Shown here one piece after another: positions 12,129 to 25,292 of a stretch of DNA of 64,000 nt. The translations under genes and the position numbers were made by a program. Location: positions 15,093,500 to 15,157,499 of the forward strand of contig OZ024867.1 of the NCBI GenBank assembly GCA_964017155.1. The letters run 5' to 3'. Each line of letters starts with the position of its first letter. Within the stretch, counting starts at the first letter, position 1. The notes beneath the pieces were generated by a model. It searched no databases and had not been told where the DNA came from. It saw only the letters and a program-made list of their open reading frames with translations. Source of the DNA: Oasisia sp. SBJ-2009 (taxonomy: Eukaryota; Annelida; Polychaeta; Sabellida; Siboglinidae).

Positions 12129-15100
12129 TGTGTAAGACTTGGTGTGTAAAACTTGGTGTGTAAGACATGGTGTGTATGACCTGGTGTGCAAGACATGGTG
12201 TGTAAGACCTGGTGTGTAAGACATGGTGTGTAAGACTTGGTGTGTAAGACATGGTGTGTAAGACTTGGTGTGTAAGACATGGTGTGTAAGACTTGGTGTG
12301 TAAGATATGGTGTGTAATACTTGATATGTAAGACTTGGTGTGTAAGACATGGTGTGTAAGACTTGGTGTGTAAGACATGGTGTGTAAGACATGGTGTATA
12401 AGACCTGGTGTTTAACACATGGTGTGTAAGACTTGGTGTGTAAGACATGGTGTGTTGGACATGGTGTATACGACATGGTGTGTAAGACTTGGTGTGTAAA
12501 ACTTGGTGTGTAAGACATGGTGTGTAAGACCTGGTGTGTAAGACATGGTGTGTACGACATGGTGTGTAAGACTTGGTGTGTAAGACTCGGTGTGTAAGAT
12601 TTGGTGTGTAAGACATGGTGTGTAAGACTTGGTGTGAAAGACTTGGTGTGTAAGACTTGATGTGTAAGACTTGGTGTGTAAGACTTGGTGTGTAAGACAC
12701 GGTGTGTAATACTTGATGTGTAAGACTTGATGTGTAAGACTTGATGTGTAAGACTTGGTGTGTAAGACTTGATGTGTAAGACTTGGTGTGAAACACTTGA
12801 TGTGTAAGACTTGATGTGTAAGACTTGATGTGTAAGACTTGGTGAGTAAGACTTGGTGTGTAAGACTTGGTGTGTAAGACATGGTGTGTTATACTTGATG
12901 TGTAAGATTTGATGTGTAAGACAGGGTGTGAAAGACATGGTGTGTAAGACTTGGTGTGTAAGACATGGTGTGTAAGACTTGGTGTGTAAGACATGGTGTG
13001 TAATACTTGGTGTGTAAGACTTGATGTGTAAGACTTGGTGTTTAAGACTTGGTGTGTAAGACATGGTGTGTAATACTTGATGTGTAAGACTTGATGTGTA
13101 AGACTTGATGTGTAAGACTTGGTGTGTAAGACTTGATGTGTAAGACTTGGTGTGAAACACTTGATGTGTAAGACTTGATGTGTAAGACTTGATGTGTAAG
13201 ACTTGGTGAGTAAGACTTGGTGTGTAAGACTTGGTGTGTAAGACATGGTGTGTTATACTTGATGTGTAAGATTTGATGTGTAAGACAGGGTGTGAAAGAC
13301 ATGGTGTGTAAGACTTGGTGTGTAAGACATGGTGTGTAAGACTTGGTGTGTAACACATGGTGTGTAAGACTTGGTGTGTAAGACATGGTGTGTAGGACAT
13401 GGTGTGTAGGACATGGTGTGTAAGACTTGGTGTGTAAAACTTGGTGTGTAAGACATGGTGTGTAAGACCTGGTGTGTAAGACATGGTGTGTAAGACCTGG
13501 TGTGTAAGACATGGTGTATAAGACTTGGTGTGTAAGACATGGTGTGTAAGACTTGGTGTGTAAGACATGGTGTGTAAGACTTGGTGTGTAAGATATGGTG
13601 TGTAATACTTGATATGTAAGACTTGGTGTGTAAGACATGGTGTGTAAGACTTGGTGTGTAAGACATGGTGTGTAAGACATGGTGTATAAGACCTGGTGTG
13701 TAACACATGGTGTGTAAGACTTGGTGTGTAAGACATGGTGTGTTGGACATGGTGTATACGACATGGTGTGTAAGACTTGGTGTGTAAAACTTGGTGTGTA
13801 AGACATGGTGTGTAAGACCTGGTGTGTAAGACATGGTGTGTACGACATGGTGTGTAGGACTTGGTGTGTAAGACTCGGTGTGTAACACTTGGTGTGTAAG
13901 ACATGGTGTGTAAGACTTGATGTGTAAGACTTGGTGTGAAACACTTGATGTGTAAGACTTGATGTGTAAGACTTGATGTGTAAGACTTGGTGAGTAAGAC
14001 TTGGTGTGTAAGACTTGGTGTGTAAGACATGGTGTGTTATACTTGATGTGTAAGATTTGATGTGTAAGACAGGGTGTGAAAGACATGGTGTGTAAGACTT
14101 GGTGTGTAAGACATGGTGTGTAAGACTTGGTGTGTAAGACATGGTGTGTAATACTTGGTGTGTAAGACATGGTGTGTAATACTTGATGTGTAAGACTTGA
14201 TGTGTAAGACTTGATGTGTAAGACTTGGTGTGTAAGACTTGATGTGTAAGACTTGGTGTGAAACACTTGATGTGTAAGACTTGATGTGTAAGACTTGATG
14301 TGTAAGACTTGGTGAGTAAGACTTGGTGTGTAAGACTTGGTGTGTAAGACATGGTGTGTTATACTTGATGTGTAAGATTTGATGTGTAAGACAGGGTGTG
14401 AAAGACATGGTGTGTAAGACTTGGTGTGTAAGACATGGTGTGTAAGACTTGGTGTGTAACACATGGTGTGTAAGACTTGGTGTGTAAGACATGGTGTGTA
14501 AGACTTGGTGTGTAACACATGGTGTGTAAGACTTGGTGTGTAAGACATGGTGTGTAGGACATGGTGTGTAGGACATGGTGTGTAAGACTTGGTGTGTAAA
14601 ACTTGGTGTGTAAGACATGGTGTGTAAGACCTGGTGTGTAAGACATGGTGTGTAAGACCTGGTGTGTAAGACATGGTGTATAAGACTTGGTGTGTAAGAC
14701 ATGGTGTGTAAGACTTGGTGTGTAAGACATGGTGTGTAAGACTTGGTGTGTAAGATATGGTGTGTAATACTTGATATGTAAGACTTGGTGTGTAAGACAT
14801 GGTGTGTAAGACTTGGTGTGTAAGACATGGTGTGTAAGACATGGTGTGTAAGACTTGGTGTGAAACACTTGATGTGTAAGACTTGATGTGTAAGACTTGA
14901 TGTGTAAGACTTGGTGAGTAAGACTTGGTGTGTAAGACTTGGTGTGTAAGACATGGTGTGTTATACTTGATGTGTAAGATTTGATGTGTAAGACAGGGTG
15001 TGAAAGACATGGTGTGTAAGACTTGGTGTGTAAGACATGGTGTGTAAGACTTGGTGTGTAAGACATGGTGTGTAAGACTTGGTGTGTAAGACATGGTGTG

Positions 15101-18002
15101 TAACACTTGGTGTGTAAGACTTGGTGTGTAAGACTTGGTGTGTAAGATATGGTGTGTTATACTTGATATGTAAGACTTGGTGTGTAAGACATGGTGTGTA
15201 AGACTTGGTGTGTAAGACATGGTGTGTAAGACATGGTGTGTATGACCTGGTGTGTAAGACATGGTGTGTAAGACCTGGTGTGTAAGACATGGTGTATAAG
15301 ACTTGGTGTGTAAGACATGGTGTGTAAGACTTGGTGTGTAAGACATGGTGTGTAAGACTTGGTGTGTAAGATATGGTGTGTAATACTTGATATGTAAGAC
15401 TTGGTGTGTAAGACATGGTGTGTAAGACTTGGTGTGTAAGACATGGTGTGTAAGACTTGGTGTGTAAGATATGGTGTGTAATACTTGATATGTAAGACTT
15501 GGTGTGTAAGACATGGTGTGTAAGACTTGATGTGTAAGACTTGGTGTGAAACACTTGATGTGTAAGACTTGATGTGTAAGACTTGATGTGTAAGACTTGG
15601 TGAGTAAGACTTGGTGTGTAAGACTTGGTGTGTAAGACATGGTGTATTATACTTGATGTGTAAGATTTGATGTGTAAGACAGGGTGTGAAAGACATGGTG
15701 TGTAAGACTTGGTGTGTAAGACATGGTGTGTAAGACTTGGTGTGTAAGACATGGTGTGTAAGACTTGGTGTGTAAGACATGGTGTGTAAGACATGGTGTG
15801 TAGGACATGGTGTGTAGGACATGGTGTGTAAGACTTGGTGTGTAAAACTTGGTGTGTAAGACATGGTGTGTATGACCTGGTGTGTAAGACATGGTGTGTA
15901 AGACCTGGTGTGTAAGACATGGTGTGTAAGACTTGGTGTGTAAGACATGGTGTGTAACACTTGGTGTGTAAGACATGGTGTGTAAGACTTGGTGTGTAAG
16001 ATATGGTGTGTAATACTTGATATGTAAGACTTGGTGTGTAAGACATGGTGTGTAAGACTTGGTGTGTAAGACATGGTGTGTAAGACATGGTGTGTATGAC
16101 CTGGTGTGTAAGACATGGTGTGTAAGACCTGGTGTGTAAGACATGGTGTGTCAGACTTGGTGTGTAAGACATGGTGTGTAACACTTGGTGTGTAAGACAT
16201 GGTGTGTAAGACTTGGTGTGTAAGATATGGTGTGTAATACTTGATATGTAAGACTTGGTGTGTAAGACATGGTGTGTAAGACTTGGTGTGTAAGACATGG
16301 TGTGTAAGACATGGTGTATAAGACCTGGTGTTTAACACATGGTGTGTAAGACTTGGTGTGTAAGACATGGTGTGTTGGACATGGTGTATACGACATGGTG
16401 TGTAAGACTTAGTTTGTAAAACTTGGTGTGTAAGACATGGTGTGTAAGACCTGGTGTGTAAGACATGGTGTGTACGACATGGTGTGTAAGACTTGGTGTG
16501 TAAGACTCGGTGTGTAAGATTTGGTGTGTAAGACATGGTGTGTAAGACTTGGTGTGAAAGACTTGGTGTGTAAGACTTGATGTGTAAGACTTGGTGTGTA
16601 AGACTTGGTGTGTAAGACACGGTGTGTAATACTTGATGTGTAAGACTTGATGTGTAAGAATTGATGTGTAAGACTAGGTGTGTAAGACTTGATGTGTAAG
16701 ACTTGGTGTGAAACACTTGATGTGTAAGACTTGATGTGTAAGACTTGATGTGTAAGACTTGGTGAGTAAGACTTGGTGTGTAAGACTTGGTGTGTAAGAC
16801 ATGGTGTGTTATACTTGATGTGTAAGATTTGATGTGTAAGACTAGGTGTGAAAGACATGGTGTGTAAGACTTGGTGTGTAAGACATGGTGTGTAAGACTT
16901 GGTGTGTAAGACATGGTGTGTAAGACTTGGTGTGTAAGACATGGTGTGTAAGACATGGTGTGTAAGACTTGGTGTATAACACATGGTGTGTAAGACTTGG
17001 TGTGTAAGACATGGTGTGTAATACTTGATATGTAAGATTTGATGTGTAAGACATGGTGTGTAAGACTTGGTGTGTAAGACATGGTGTGTAAGACTTGGTG
17101 TGTAAGACATGGTGTGTAAGACTTGGTGTGTAAGACATGGTGTGTAAGACTTGGTGTGAAAGACTTGGTGTGTAAGACTTGATGTGTAAGAGTTGGTGTG
17201 TAAGACTTGGTGTGTAAGACATGGTGTGTAATACTTGATGTGTAAGACTTGATGTGTAAGACTTGATATGTAAGACTTGGTGTGTAAGACTTGATGTGTA
17301 AGACTTGGTGTGAAACACTTGATGTGTAAGACTTGATGTGTAAGACTTGATGTGTAAGATTTGGTGAGTAAGACTTGGTGTGTAAGACTTGGTGTGTAAG
17401 ACATGGTGTGTTATACTTGATGTGTAAGATTTGATGTGTAAGACAGGGTGTGAAAGACATGGTGTGTAAGACTTGGTGTGTAAGACATGGTGTGTAAGAC
17501 TTGGTGTGTAAGACATGGTGTGTAAGACTTGGTGTGTAAGACATGGTGTGTAAGACATGGTGTGTAAGACTTGGTGTGTAACACATGGTGTGTAAGACTT
17601 GGTGTGTAAGACATGGTGTGTAGGACATGGTGTGTAGGACATGGTGTGTAAGACTTGGTGTGTAAAACTTGGTGTGTAAGACATGGTGTGTAAGACCTGG
17701 TGTGTAAGACATGGTGTGTAAGACCTGGTGTGTAAGACATGGTGTGTAAGACTTGGTGTGTAAGACATGGTGTGTAAGACTTGGTGTGTAAGACATGGTG
17801 TGTAAGACTTGGTGTGTAAGATATAGTGTGTAATACTTGATATGTAAGACTTGGTGTGTAAGACATGGTGTGTAAGACTTGGTGTGTAAGACATGGTGTG
17901 TAAGACATGGTGTGTTGGACATGGTATATACGACATGGTGTGTAAGACTTGGTGTGTAAAACTTGGTGTGTAAGACATGGTGTGTAAGACCTGGTGTGTA
18001 AG
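12129..18002. repeat. Second member of the 6.7-kb duplication
   Basis: Partner of 5381-11296. It lacks 42 bp near 14161 that are present in the 5.4-11.3 kb member (about 7.41-7.45 kb) and in the corresponding part of super-repeat II near 37.55 kb. That deletion therefore happened in this copy only. The same 6.7-kb duplication is present inside super-repeat II, so it predates the larger duplication. Confidence 0.8.
16151..17404. repeat. Block K, copy 2
   Basis: Same ordered markers as copy 1 at an offset of 6,706 bp, including GTGTCAGAC, ACTTAGTTTG, GAATTGATG, GACTAGG and GAGTTGG. It reflects the 6.7-kb tandem duplication inside super-repeat I. Confidence 0.85.
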
Positions 18003-19017
18003 ACATGGTGTGTACGACATGGTGTGTAAGACTTGGTGTGTAAGACTCGGTGTGTAAGACTTGGTGTGTAAGACATGGTGTGTAAGACTTGGTGTGAAAG
18101 ACTTGGTGTGTAAGACTTGATGTGTAAGACTTGGTGTGTAAGACTTGGTGTGTAAGACATGGTGTGTAATACTTGATGTGTAAGACTTGATGTGTAAGAC
18201 TTGATGTGTAAGACTTGGTGTGTAAGACTTGATGTGTAAGACTTGGTGTGAAACACTTGATGTGTAAGACTTGATGTGTAAGACTTGATGTGTAAGACTT
18301 GGTGAGTAAGACTTGGTGTGTAAGACTTGGTGTGTAAGACATGGTGTGTTATACTTGATGTGTAAGATTTGATGTGTAAGACAGGGTGTGAAAGACATGG
18401 TGTGTAAGACTTGGTGTGTAAGACATGGTGTGTAAGACTTGGTGTGTAAGACATGGTGTGTAAGACATGGTGTGTAAGACTTGGTGTGTAACACATGGTG
18501 TGTAAGACTTGGTGTGTAAGACATGGTGTGTAGGACATGGTGTGTAGGACATGGTGTGTAAGACTTGGTGTGTAAAACTTGGTGTGTAAGACATGGTGTG
18601 TAAGACCTGGTGTGTAAGACATGGTGTGTAAGACCTGGTGTGTAAGACATGGTGTGTAAGACTTGGTGTGTAAGACATGGTGTGTAAGACTTGGTGTGTA
18701 AGACATGGTGTGTAAGACTTGGTGTGTAAGATATGGTGTGTAATACTTGGTGTGAAAGACTTGGTGTGTAAGAATTGATGTGTAAGACTTGGTGTGTAAG
18801 ACTTGGTGTGTAAAACTTGGTGTGTAAGACATGGTGTGTAATACTTGATGTGTAAGACTTGATGTGTAAGACTTGATGTGTAAGACTTGGTGTGTAAGAC
18901 TTGATGTGTAAGACTTGGTGTGAAACACTTGATGTGTAAGACTTGATGTGTAAGACTTGATGTGTAAGACTTGGTGAGTAAGACTTGGTGTGTAAGACTT
19001 GGTGTGTAAGACATGGT

Positions 19018-20700
19018 GTGTTGTACTTGATGTGTAAGATTTGATGTGTAAGACAGGGTGTGAAAGACATGGTGTGTAAGACTTGGTGTGTAAGACATGG
19101 TGTGTAAGACTTGGTGTGTAAGACATGGTGTGTAATACTTGATGTGTAAGACTTGATGTGTACGACATGGTGTGTAAGCCCTGGTGAGTAAGACATGGTG
19201 TGTAAGACCTGGTGTGTAAGACATGGTGTGTAAGACTTGGTGTGACAGACTTGATGTGTAAGACTTGATGTGTACGACTTGGTGTGTAAAACTTGGTGTG
19301 TAAGACATGGTGTGTAAGACTTGGTGTGTAAGACTTGGTGTGAAAGACTTGATGTGTAAGTCTTGATGTGTAAGACTTGATGTGTAAGACTTGGTGTGTA
19401 AGACTTGATGTGTAAGACTTGGTGTGAAAGACTTGATGTGTAAGACTTGATGTGTAAGACTTGATGTGTAAGACTTGGTGTGTAAGACTTGGTGTGTAAG
19501 ACTTGGTGTGTAAGACATGGTGTGTAAGACTTGGTGTATAAGATATGGTGTGTAAGACATGGTGTGTAAGACTTGGTGTGTAAGACATGGTGTGTAAGAC
19601 TTGGTGTGTAAGACATGGTGTGTAATACTTGATATGTAAGATTTGATGTGTAAGACATGGTGTGTAAGACATGGTGTGTAAGACTTGCTGTGTAAGACAT
19701 GGTGTGTAAGACTTGGTGTGTAAGACATGGTGTGTAAGACTTGGTGTGTAAGACATGGTGTGTAAGACTTGGTGTGTAATACTTGATATGTAAGATTTGA
19801 TGTGTAAGACATGGTGTGTAAGACATGGTGTGTAAGACTTGGTGTGTAAGACATGGTGTGTAAGACTTGGTGTGTAAGACATGGTGTGTAAGACTTGGTG
19901 TGTAAGACATGGTGTGTAAGACATGGTGTATAAGACCTGGTGTGTAACACATGGTGTGTAAGACTTGGTGTGTAAGACATGTTGTGTTGGACATGGTGTA
20001 TACGACATGGTGTGTAAGACTTGGTGTGTAAAACTTGGTGTGTAAGACATGGTGTGTAAGACCTGGTGTGTAAGACATGGTGTGTACGATATGGTGTGTA
20101 AGACTTGGTGTGTAAGACTCGGTGTGTAAGACTTGGTGTGTAAGACATGGTGTGTAAGACTTGGTGTGAAAGACTTGGTGTGTAAGACTTGGTGTGTAAT
20201 ACTTGATGTGTAAGACTTGATGTGTAAGACTTGATGTGTAAGACTTGATGTGTAAGACTTGATGTGTAAGACTTGATGTGTAAGACATGGTGTGTAAGAC
20301 TTGGTGTGTAAGATATGGTGTGTAATACTTGATATGTAAGACTTGGTGTGTAAGACATGGTGCGTAAGACTTGGTGTGTAAGACATGGTGTGTAAGACAT
20401 GGTGTGTAAGACTTGGTGTGTAACACATGGTGTGTAAGACTTGGTGTGTAAGACATGGTGTGTAGGACATGGTGTGTAGGACATGGTGTGTAAGACTTGG
20501 TGTGTAAAACTTGGTGTGTAAGACATGGTGTGTATGACCTGGTGTGCAAGACATGGTGTGTAAGACCTGGTGTGTAAGACATGGTGTGTAAGACTTGGTG
20601 TGTAAGACATGGTGTGTATGACCTGGTGTGCAAGACATGGTGTGTAAGACCTGGTGTGTAAGACATGGTGTGTAAGACTTGGTGTGTAAGACATGGTGTG
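19018..20700. repeat. Block L, copy 2
   Basis: It carries GTTGTACTTG, AGCCCTGG (19177), GTGACAG, AAGTCTTG, CTTGCTG (19683), ATGTTGTG, TACGATATGG, GGTGCG and GTGCAAGAC in order. Near its right end an 84-bp segment starting with TGTATGACCT is present twice, at 20531 and 20615. Confidence 0.85.
20531..20698. repeat. 84-bp tandem duplication (six units)
   Basis: TGTATGACCTGGTGTGCAAG occurs at 20531 and again at 20615, exactly 84 bp apart. The same doubled state is found at 43963/44047, 57221/57305 and 60385/60469. Only a single copy is seen near 2023, 5427, 12173 and 35567, so the doubled form is a shared derived state of the right-hand block L copies. Confidence 0.85.
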
Positions 20701-21484
20701 TAAGACTTGGTGTGTAAGACATGGTGTGTAAGACTTGGTGTGTAAGATATGGTGTGTAATACTTGATATGTAAGACTTGGTGTGTAAGACATGGTGTGTA
20801 AGACTTGGTGTGTAAGACATGGTGTGTAAGACATGGTGTATAAGACCTGGTGTTTAACACATGGTGTGTAAGACTTGGTGTGTAAGACATGGTGTGTTGG
20901 ACATGGTGTATACGACATGGTGTGTAAGACTTGGTGTGTAAAACTTGGTGTGTAAGACATGGTGTGTAAGACCTGGTGTGTAAGACATGGTGTGTACGAC
21001 ATGGTGTGTAAGACTTGGTGTGTAAGACTCGGTGTGTAAGATTTGGTGTGTAAGACATGGTGTGTAAGACTTGGTGTGAAAGACTTGGTGTGTAAGACTT
21101 GATGTGTAAGACATGGTGTGTAAGACCTGGTGTGTAAGACATGGTGTGTACGACATGGTGTGTAAGACTTGGTGTGTAAGACTCGGTGTGTAAGACTTGG
21201 TGTGTAAGACATGGTGTGTAAGACTTGGTGTGAAAGACTTGGTGTGTAAGACTTGATGTGTAAGACTTGGTGTGTAAGACTTGGTGTGTAAGACATGGTG
21301 TGTAATACTTGATGTGTAAGACTTGATGTGTAAGACTTGATGTGTAAGACTTGGTGTGTAAGACTTGATGTGTAAGACTTGGTGTGAAACACTTGATGTG
21401 TGAGACTTTATGGGTAAGACTTGATGTGTAAGACTTGGTGAGTAAGACTTGGTGTGTAAGACTTGGTGTGTAAGACATGGTGTG

Positions 21485-23431
21485 TTATACTTGATGTGTA
21501 AGATTTGATGTGTAAGACAGGGTGTGAAAGACATGGTGTGTAAGACTTGGTGTGTAAGACATGGTGTGTAAGACTTGGTGTGTAAGACATGGTGTGTAAG
21601 ACTTGGTGTGTAAGACATGGTGTGTAAGACATGGTGTGTAAGACTTGGTGTGTAACACATGGTGTGTAAGACTTGGTGTGTAAGACATGGTGTGTAGGAC
21701 ATGGTGTGTAGGACATGGTGTGTAAGACTTGGTGTGTAAAACTTGGTGTGTAAGACATGGTGTGTAAGACCTGGTGTGTAAGACATGGTGTGTAAGACCT
21801 GGTGTGTAAGACATGGTGTGTAAGACTTGGTGTGTAAGACATGGTGTGTTAGACTTGGTGTGTAAGACATGGTGTGTAAGACTTGGTGTGTAAGATATGG
21901 TGTGTAATACTTGGTGTGAAAGACTTGGTGTGTAAGAATTGATGTGTAAGACTTGGTGTGTAAGACTTGGTGTGTAAGACATGGTGTGTAATACTTGATG
22001 TGTAAGACTTGATGTGTAAGACTTGATGTGTAAGACTTGGTGTGTAAGACTTGATGTGTAAGACTTGGTGTGAAACACTTGATGTGTAAGACTTGATGTG
22101 TAAGACTTGATGTGTAAGACTTGGTGAGTAAGACTTGGTGTGTAAGACTTGGTGTGTAAGACATGGTGTGTTGTACTTGATGTGTAAGATTTGATGTGTA
22201 AGACAGGGTGTGAAAGACATGGTGTGTAAGACTTGGTGTGTAAGACATGGTGTGTAAGACTTGGTGTGTAAGACATGGTGTGTAATACTTGATGTGTAAG
22301 ACTTGATGTGTACGACATGGTGTGTAAGCCCTGGTGAGTAAGACATGGTGTGTAAGACCTGGTGTGTAAGACATGGTGTGTAAGACTTGGTGTGACAGAC
22401 TTGATGTGTAAGACTTGATGTGTACGACTTGGTGTGTAAAACTTGGTGTGTAAGACATGGTGTGTAAGACTTGGTGTGTAAGACTTGGTGTGAAAGACTT
22501 GATGTGTAAGTCTTGATGTGTAAGACTTGATGTGTAAGACTTGGTGTGTAAGACTTGATGTGTAAGACTTGGTGTGAAAGACTTGATGTGTAAGACTTGA
22601 TGTGTAAGACTTGATGTGTAAGACTTGGTGTGTAAGACTTGGTGTGTAAGACTTGGTGTGTAAGACATGGTGTGTAAGACTTGGTGTATAAGATATGGTG
22701 TGTAAGACATGGTGTGTAAGACTTGGTGTGTAAGACATGGTGTGTAAGACTTGGTGTGTAAGACATGGTGTGTAATACTTGATATGTAAGATTTGATGTG
22801 TAAGACATGGTGTGTAAGACATGGTGTGTAAGACTTGCTGTGTAAGACATGGTGTGTAAGACTTGGTGTGTAAGACATGGTGTGTAAGACTTGGTGTGTA
22901 AGACATGGTGTGTAAGACTTGGTGTGTAATACTTGATATGTAAGATTTGATGTGTAAGACATGGTGTGTAAGACATGGTGTGTAAGACTTGGTGTGTAAG
23001 ACATGGTGTGTAAGACTTGGTGTGTAAGACATGGTGTGTAAGACTTGGTGCGTAAGACATGGTGTGTAAGACATGGTGTATAAGACCTGGTGTGTAACAC
23101 ATGGTGTGTAAGACTTGGTGTGTAAGACATGTTGTGTTGGACATGGTGTATACGACATGGTGTGTAAGACTTGGTGTGTAAAACTTGGTGTGTAAGACAT
23201 GGTGTGTAAGACCTGGTGTGTAAGACATGGTGTGTACGATATGGTGTGTAAGACTTGGTGTGTAAGACTCGGTGTGTAAGACTTGGTGTGTAAGACATGG
23301 TGTGTAAGACTTGGTGTGAAAGACTTGGTGTGTAAGACTTGGTGTGTAATACTTGATGTGTAAGATTTGATGTGTAAGACTTGATGTGTAAGACTTGGTG
23401 TGTAAGACTTGGTGTGTAAGACTTGGTGTGT
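21485..23431. repeat. Second member of the 3.15-kb tandem duplication (super-repeat I)
   Basis: Partner of 18349-21484, holding block L copy 3 but cut short on the right. After a run of TTGATG and TTGGTG units near 23.36-23.43 kb the pattern switches to a cassette, so the distal part of block L (from about the six TTGATG units onward) is missing. Confidence 0.75.
22168..23431. repeat. Block L, copy 3 (truncated on the right)
   Basis: AGCCCTGG at 22327 and CTTGCTG at 22833 sit exactly 3,150 bp right of those in copy 2. ATGTTGTG and TACGATATGG follow, but GGTGCGTAAG in its usual place and the GTGCAAGAC end are absent. The truncation is mirrored in copy 5 at 23,432 bp distance. Confidence 0.8.
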
Positions 23432-25292
23432 AAGACTTGGTGTGTAAGACATGGTGTGTTATACTTGATGTGTAAGATTTGATGTGTAAGACTTGGTGAG
23501 TAAGACTTGGTGTGTAAGACTTGGTGTGTAAGACATGGTGTGTTATACTTGATGTGTAAGATTTGATGTGTAAGACAGGGTGTGAAAGACATGGTGTGTA
23601 AGACTTGGTGTGTAAGACATGGTGTGTAAGACTTGGTGTGTAACACATGGTGTGTAAGACTTGGTGTGTAAGACATGGTGTGTAAGACTTGGTGTGTAAC
23701 ACATGGTGTGTAAGACTTGGTGTGTAAGACATGGTGTGTAGGACATGGTGTGTAGGACATGGTGTGTAAGACTTGGTGTGTAAAACTTGGTGTGTAAGAC
23801 ATGGTGTGTAAGACCTGGTGTGTAAGACATGGTGTGTAAGACCTGGTGTGTAAGACATGGTGTATAAGACTTGGTGTGTAAGACATGGTGTGTAAGACTT
23901 GGTGTGTAAGACATGGTGTGTAAGACTTGGTGTGTAAGATATGGTGTGTAATACTTGATATGTAAGACTTGGTGTGTAAGACATGGTGTGTAAGACTTGG
24001 TGTGTAAGACATGGTGTGTAAGACATGGTGTGTAAGACTTGGTGTGAAACACTTGATGTGTAAGACTTGATGTGTAAGACTTGATGTGTAAGACTTGGTG
24101 AGTAAGACTTGGTGTGTAAGACTTGGTGTGTAAGACATGGTGTGTTATACTTGATGTGTAAGATTTGATGTGTAAGACAGGGTGTGAAAGACATGGTGTG
24201 TAAGACTTGGTGTGTAAGACATGGTGTGTAAGACTTGGTGTGTAAGACATGGTGTGTAAGACTTGGTGTGTAAGACATGGTGTGTAACACTTGGTGTGTA
24301 AGACATGGTGTGTAAGACTTGGTGTGTAAGATATGGTGTGTTATACTTGATATGTAAGACTTGGTGTGTAAGACATGGTGTGTAAGACTTGGTGTGTAAG
24401 ACATGGTGTGTAAGACATGGTGTGTATGACCTGGTGTGTAAGACATGGTGTGTAAGACCTGGTGTGTAAGACATGGTGTATAAGACTTGGTGTGTAAGAC
24501 ATGGTGTGTAAGACTTGGTGTGTAAGACATGGTGTGTAAGACTTGGTGTGTAAGATATGGTGTGTAATACTTGATATGTAAGACTTGGTGTGTAAGACAT
24601 GGTGTGTAAGACTTGGTGTGTAAGACATGGTGTGTAAGACTTGGTGTGTAAGATATGGTGTGTAATACTTGATGTGTAAGACTTGGTGTGAAACACTTGA
24701 TGTGTAAGACTTGATGTGTAAGACTTGATGTGTAAGACTTGGTGAGTAAGACTTGGTGTGTAAGACTTGGTGTGTAAGACATGGTGTATTATACTTGATG
24801 TGTAAGATTTGATGTGTAAGACAGGGTGTGAAAGACATGGTGTGTAAGACTTGGTGTGTAAGACATGGTGTGTAAGACTTGGTGTGTAAGACATGGTGTG
24901 TAAGACTTGGTGTGTAAGACATGGTGTGTAAGACATGGTGTGTAGGACATGGTGTGTAGGACATGGTGTGTAAGACTTGGTGTGTAAAACTTGGTGTGTA
25001 AGACATGGTGTGTATGACCTGGTGTGTAAGACATGGTGTGTAAGACCTGGTGTGTAAGACATGGTGTGTAAGACTTGGTGTGTAAGACATGGTGTGTAAC
25101 ACTTGGTGTGTAAGACATGGTGTGTAAGACTTGGTGTGTAAGATATGGTGTGTAATACTTGATATGTAAGACTTGGTGTGTAAGACATGGTGTGTAAGAC
25201 TTGGTGTGTAAGACATGGTGTGTAAGACATGGTGTGTATGACCTGGTGTGTAAGACATGGTGTGTAAGACCTGGTGTGTAAGACATGGTGTG

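Larger units (their letters stand above)
18349..21484. repeat. First member of the 3.15-kb tandem duplication (super-repeat I)
   Basis: It runs from one GTTATAC unit to the next matching one and holds block L copy 2. Its partner starts at 21485. The offset is 3,136 bp at the left edge, 3,164 bp just after, and 3,150 bp through the block L markers (AGCCCTGG 19177 and 22327; CTTGCTG 19683 and 22833). These steps are single-unit or two-unit gains and losses. An equivalent pair exists in super-repeat II near 41.78 and 44.92 kb, so this duplication predates the 15-kb one. Confidence 0.8.
8451..23431. repeat. Super-repeat copy I (about 15 kb)
   Basis: The variant-unit pattern matches 31883-46862 across nearly 15 kb. 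The offset is 23,432 bp at the left end, 23,390 bp from about 8.8 to 14.16 kb, and 23,432 bp from there to about 23.43 kb. Both steps are 42 bp (three units). Shared rare markers include AGCCCTGG at 19177 and 42609, CTTGCTG at 19683 and 43115, a second AGCCCTGG at 22327 and 45759, and the odd GTGAGACTTTATGGG near 21400 and 44832. It contains the right part of the 6.7-kb duplication, block K copies 1 and 2, and block L copies 2 and 3. Confidence 0.88.
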
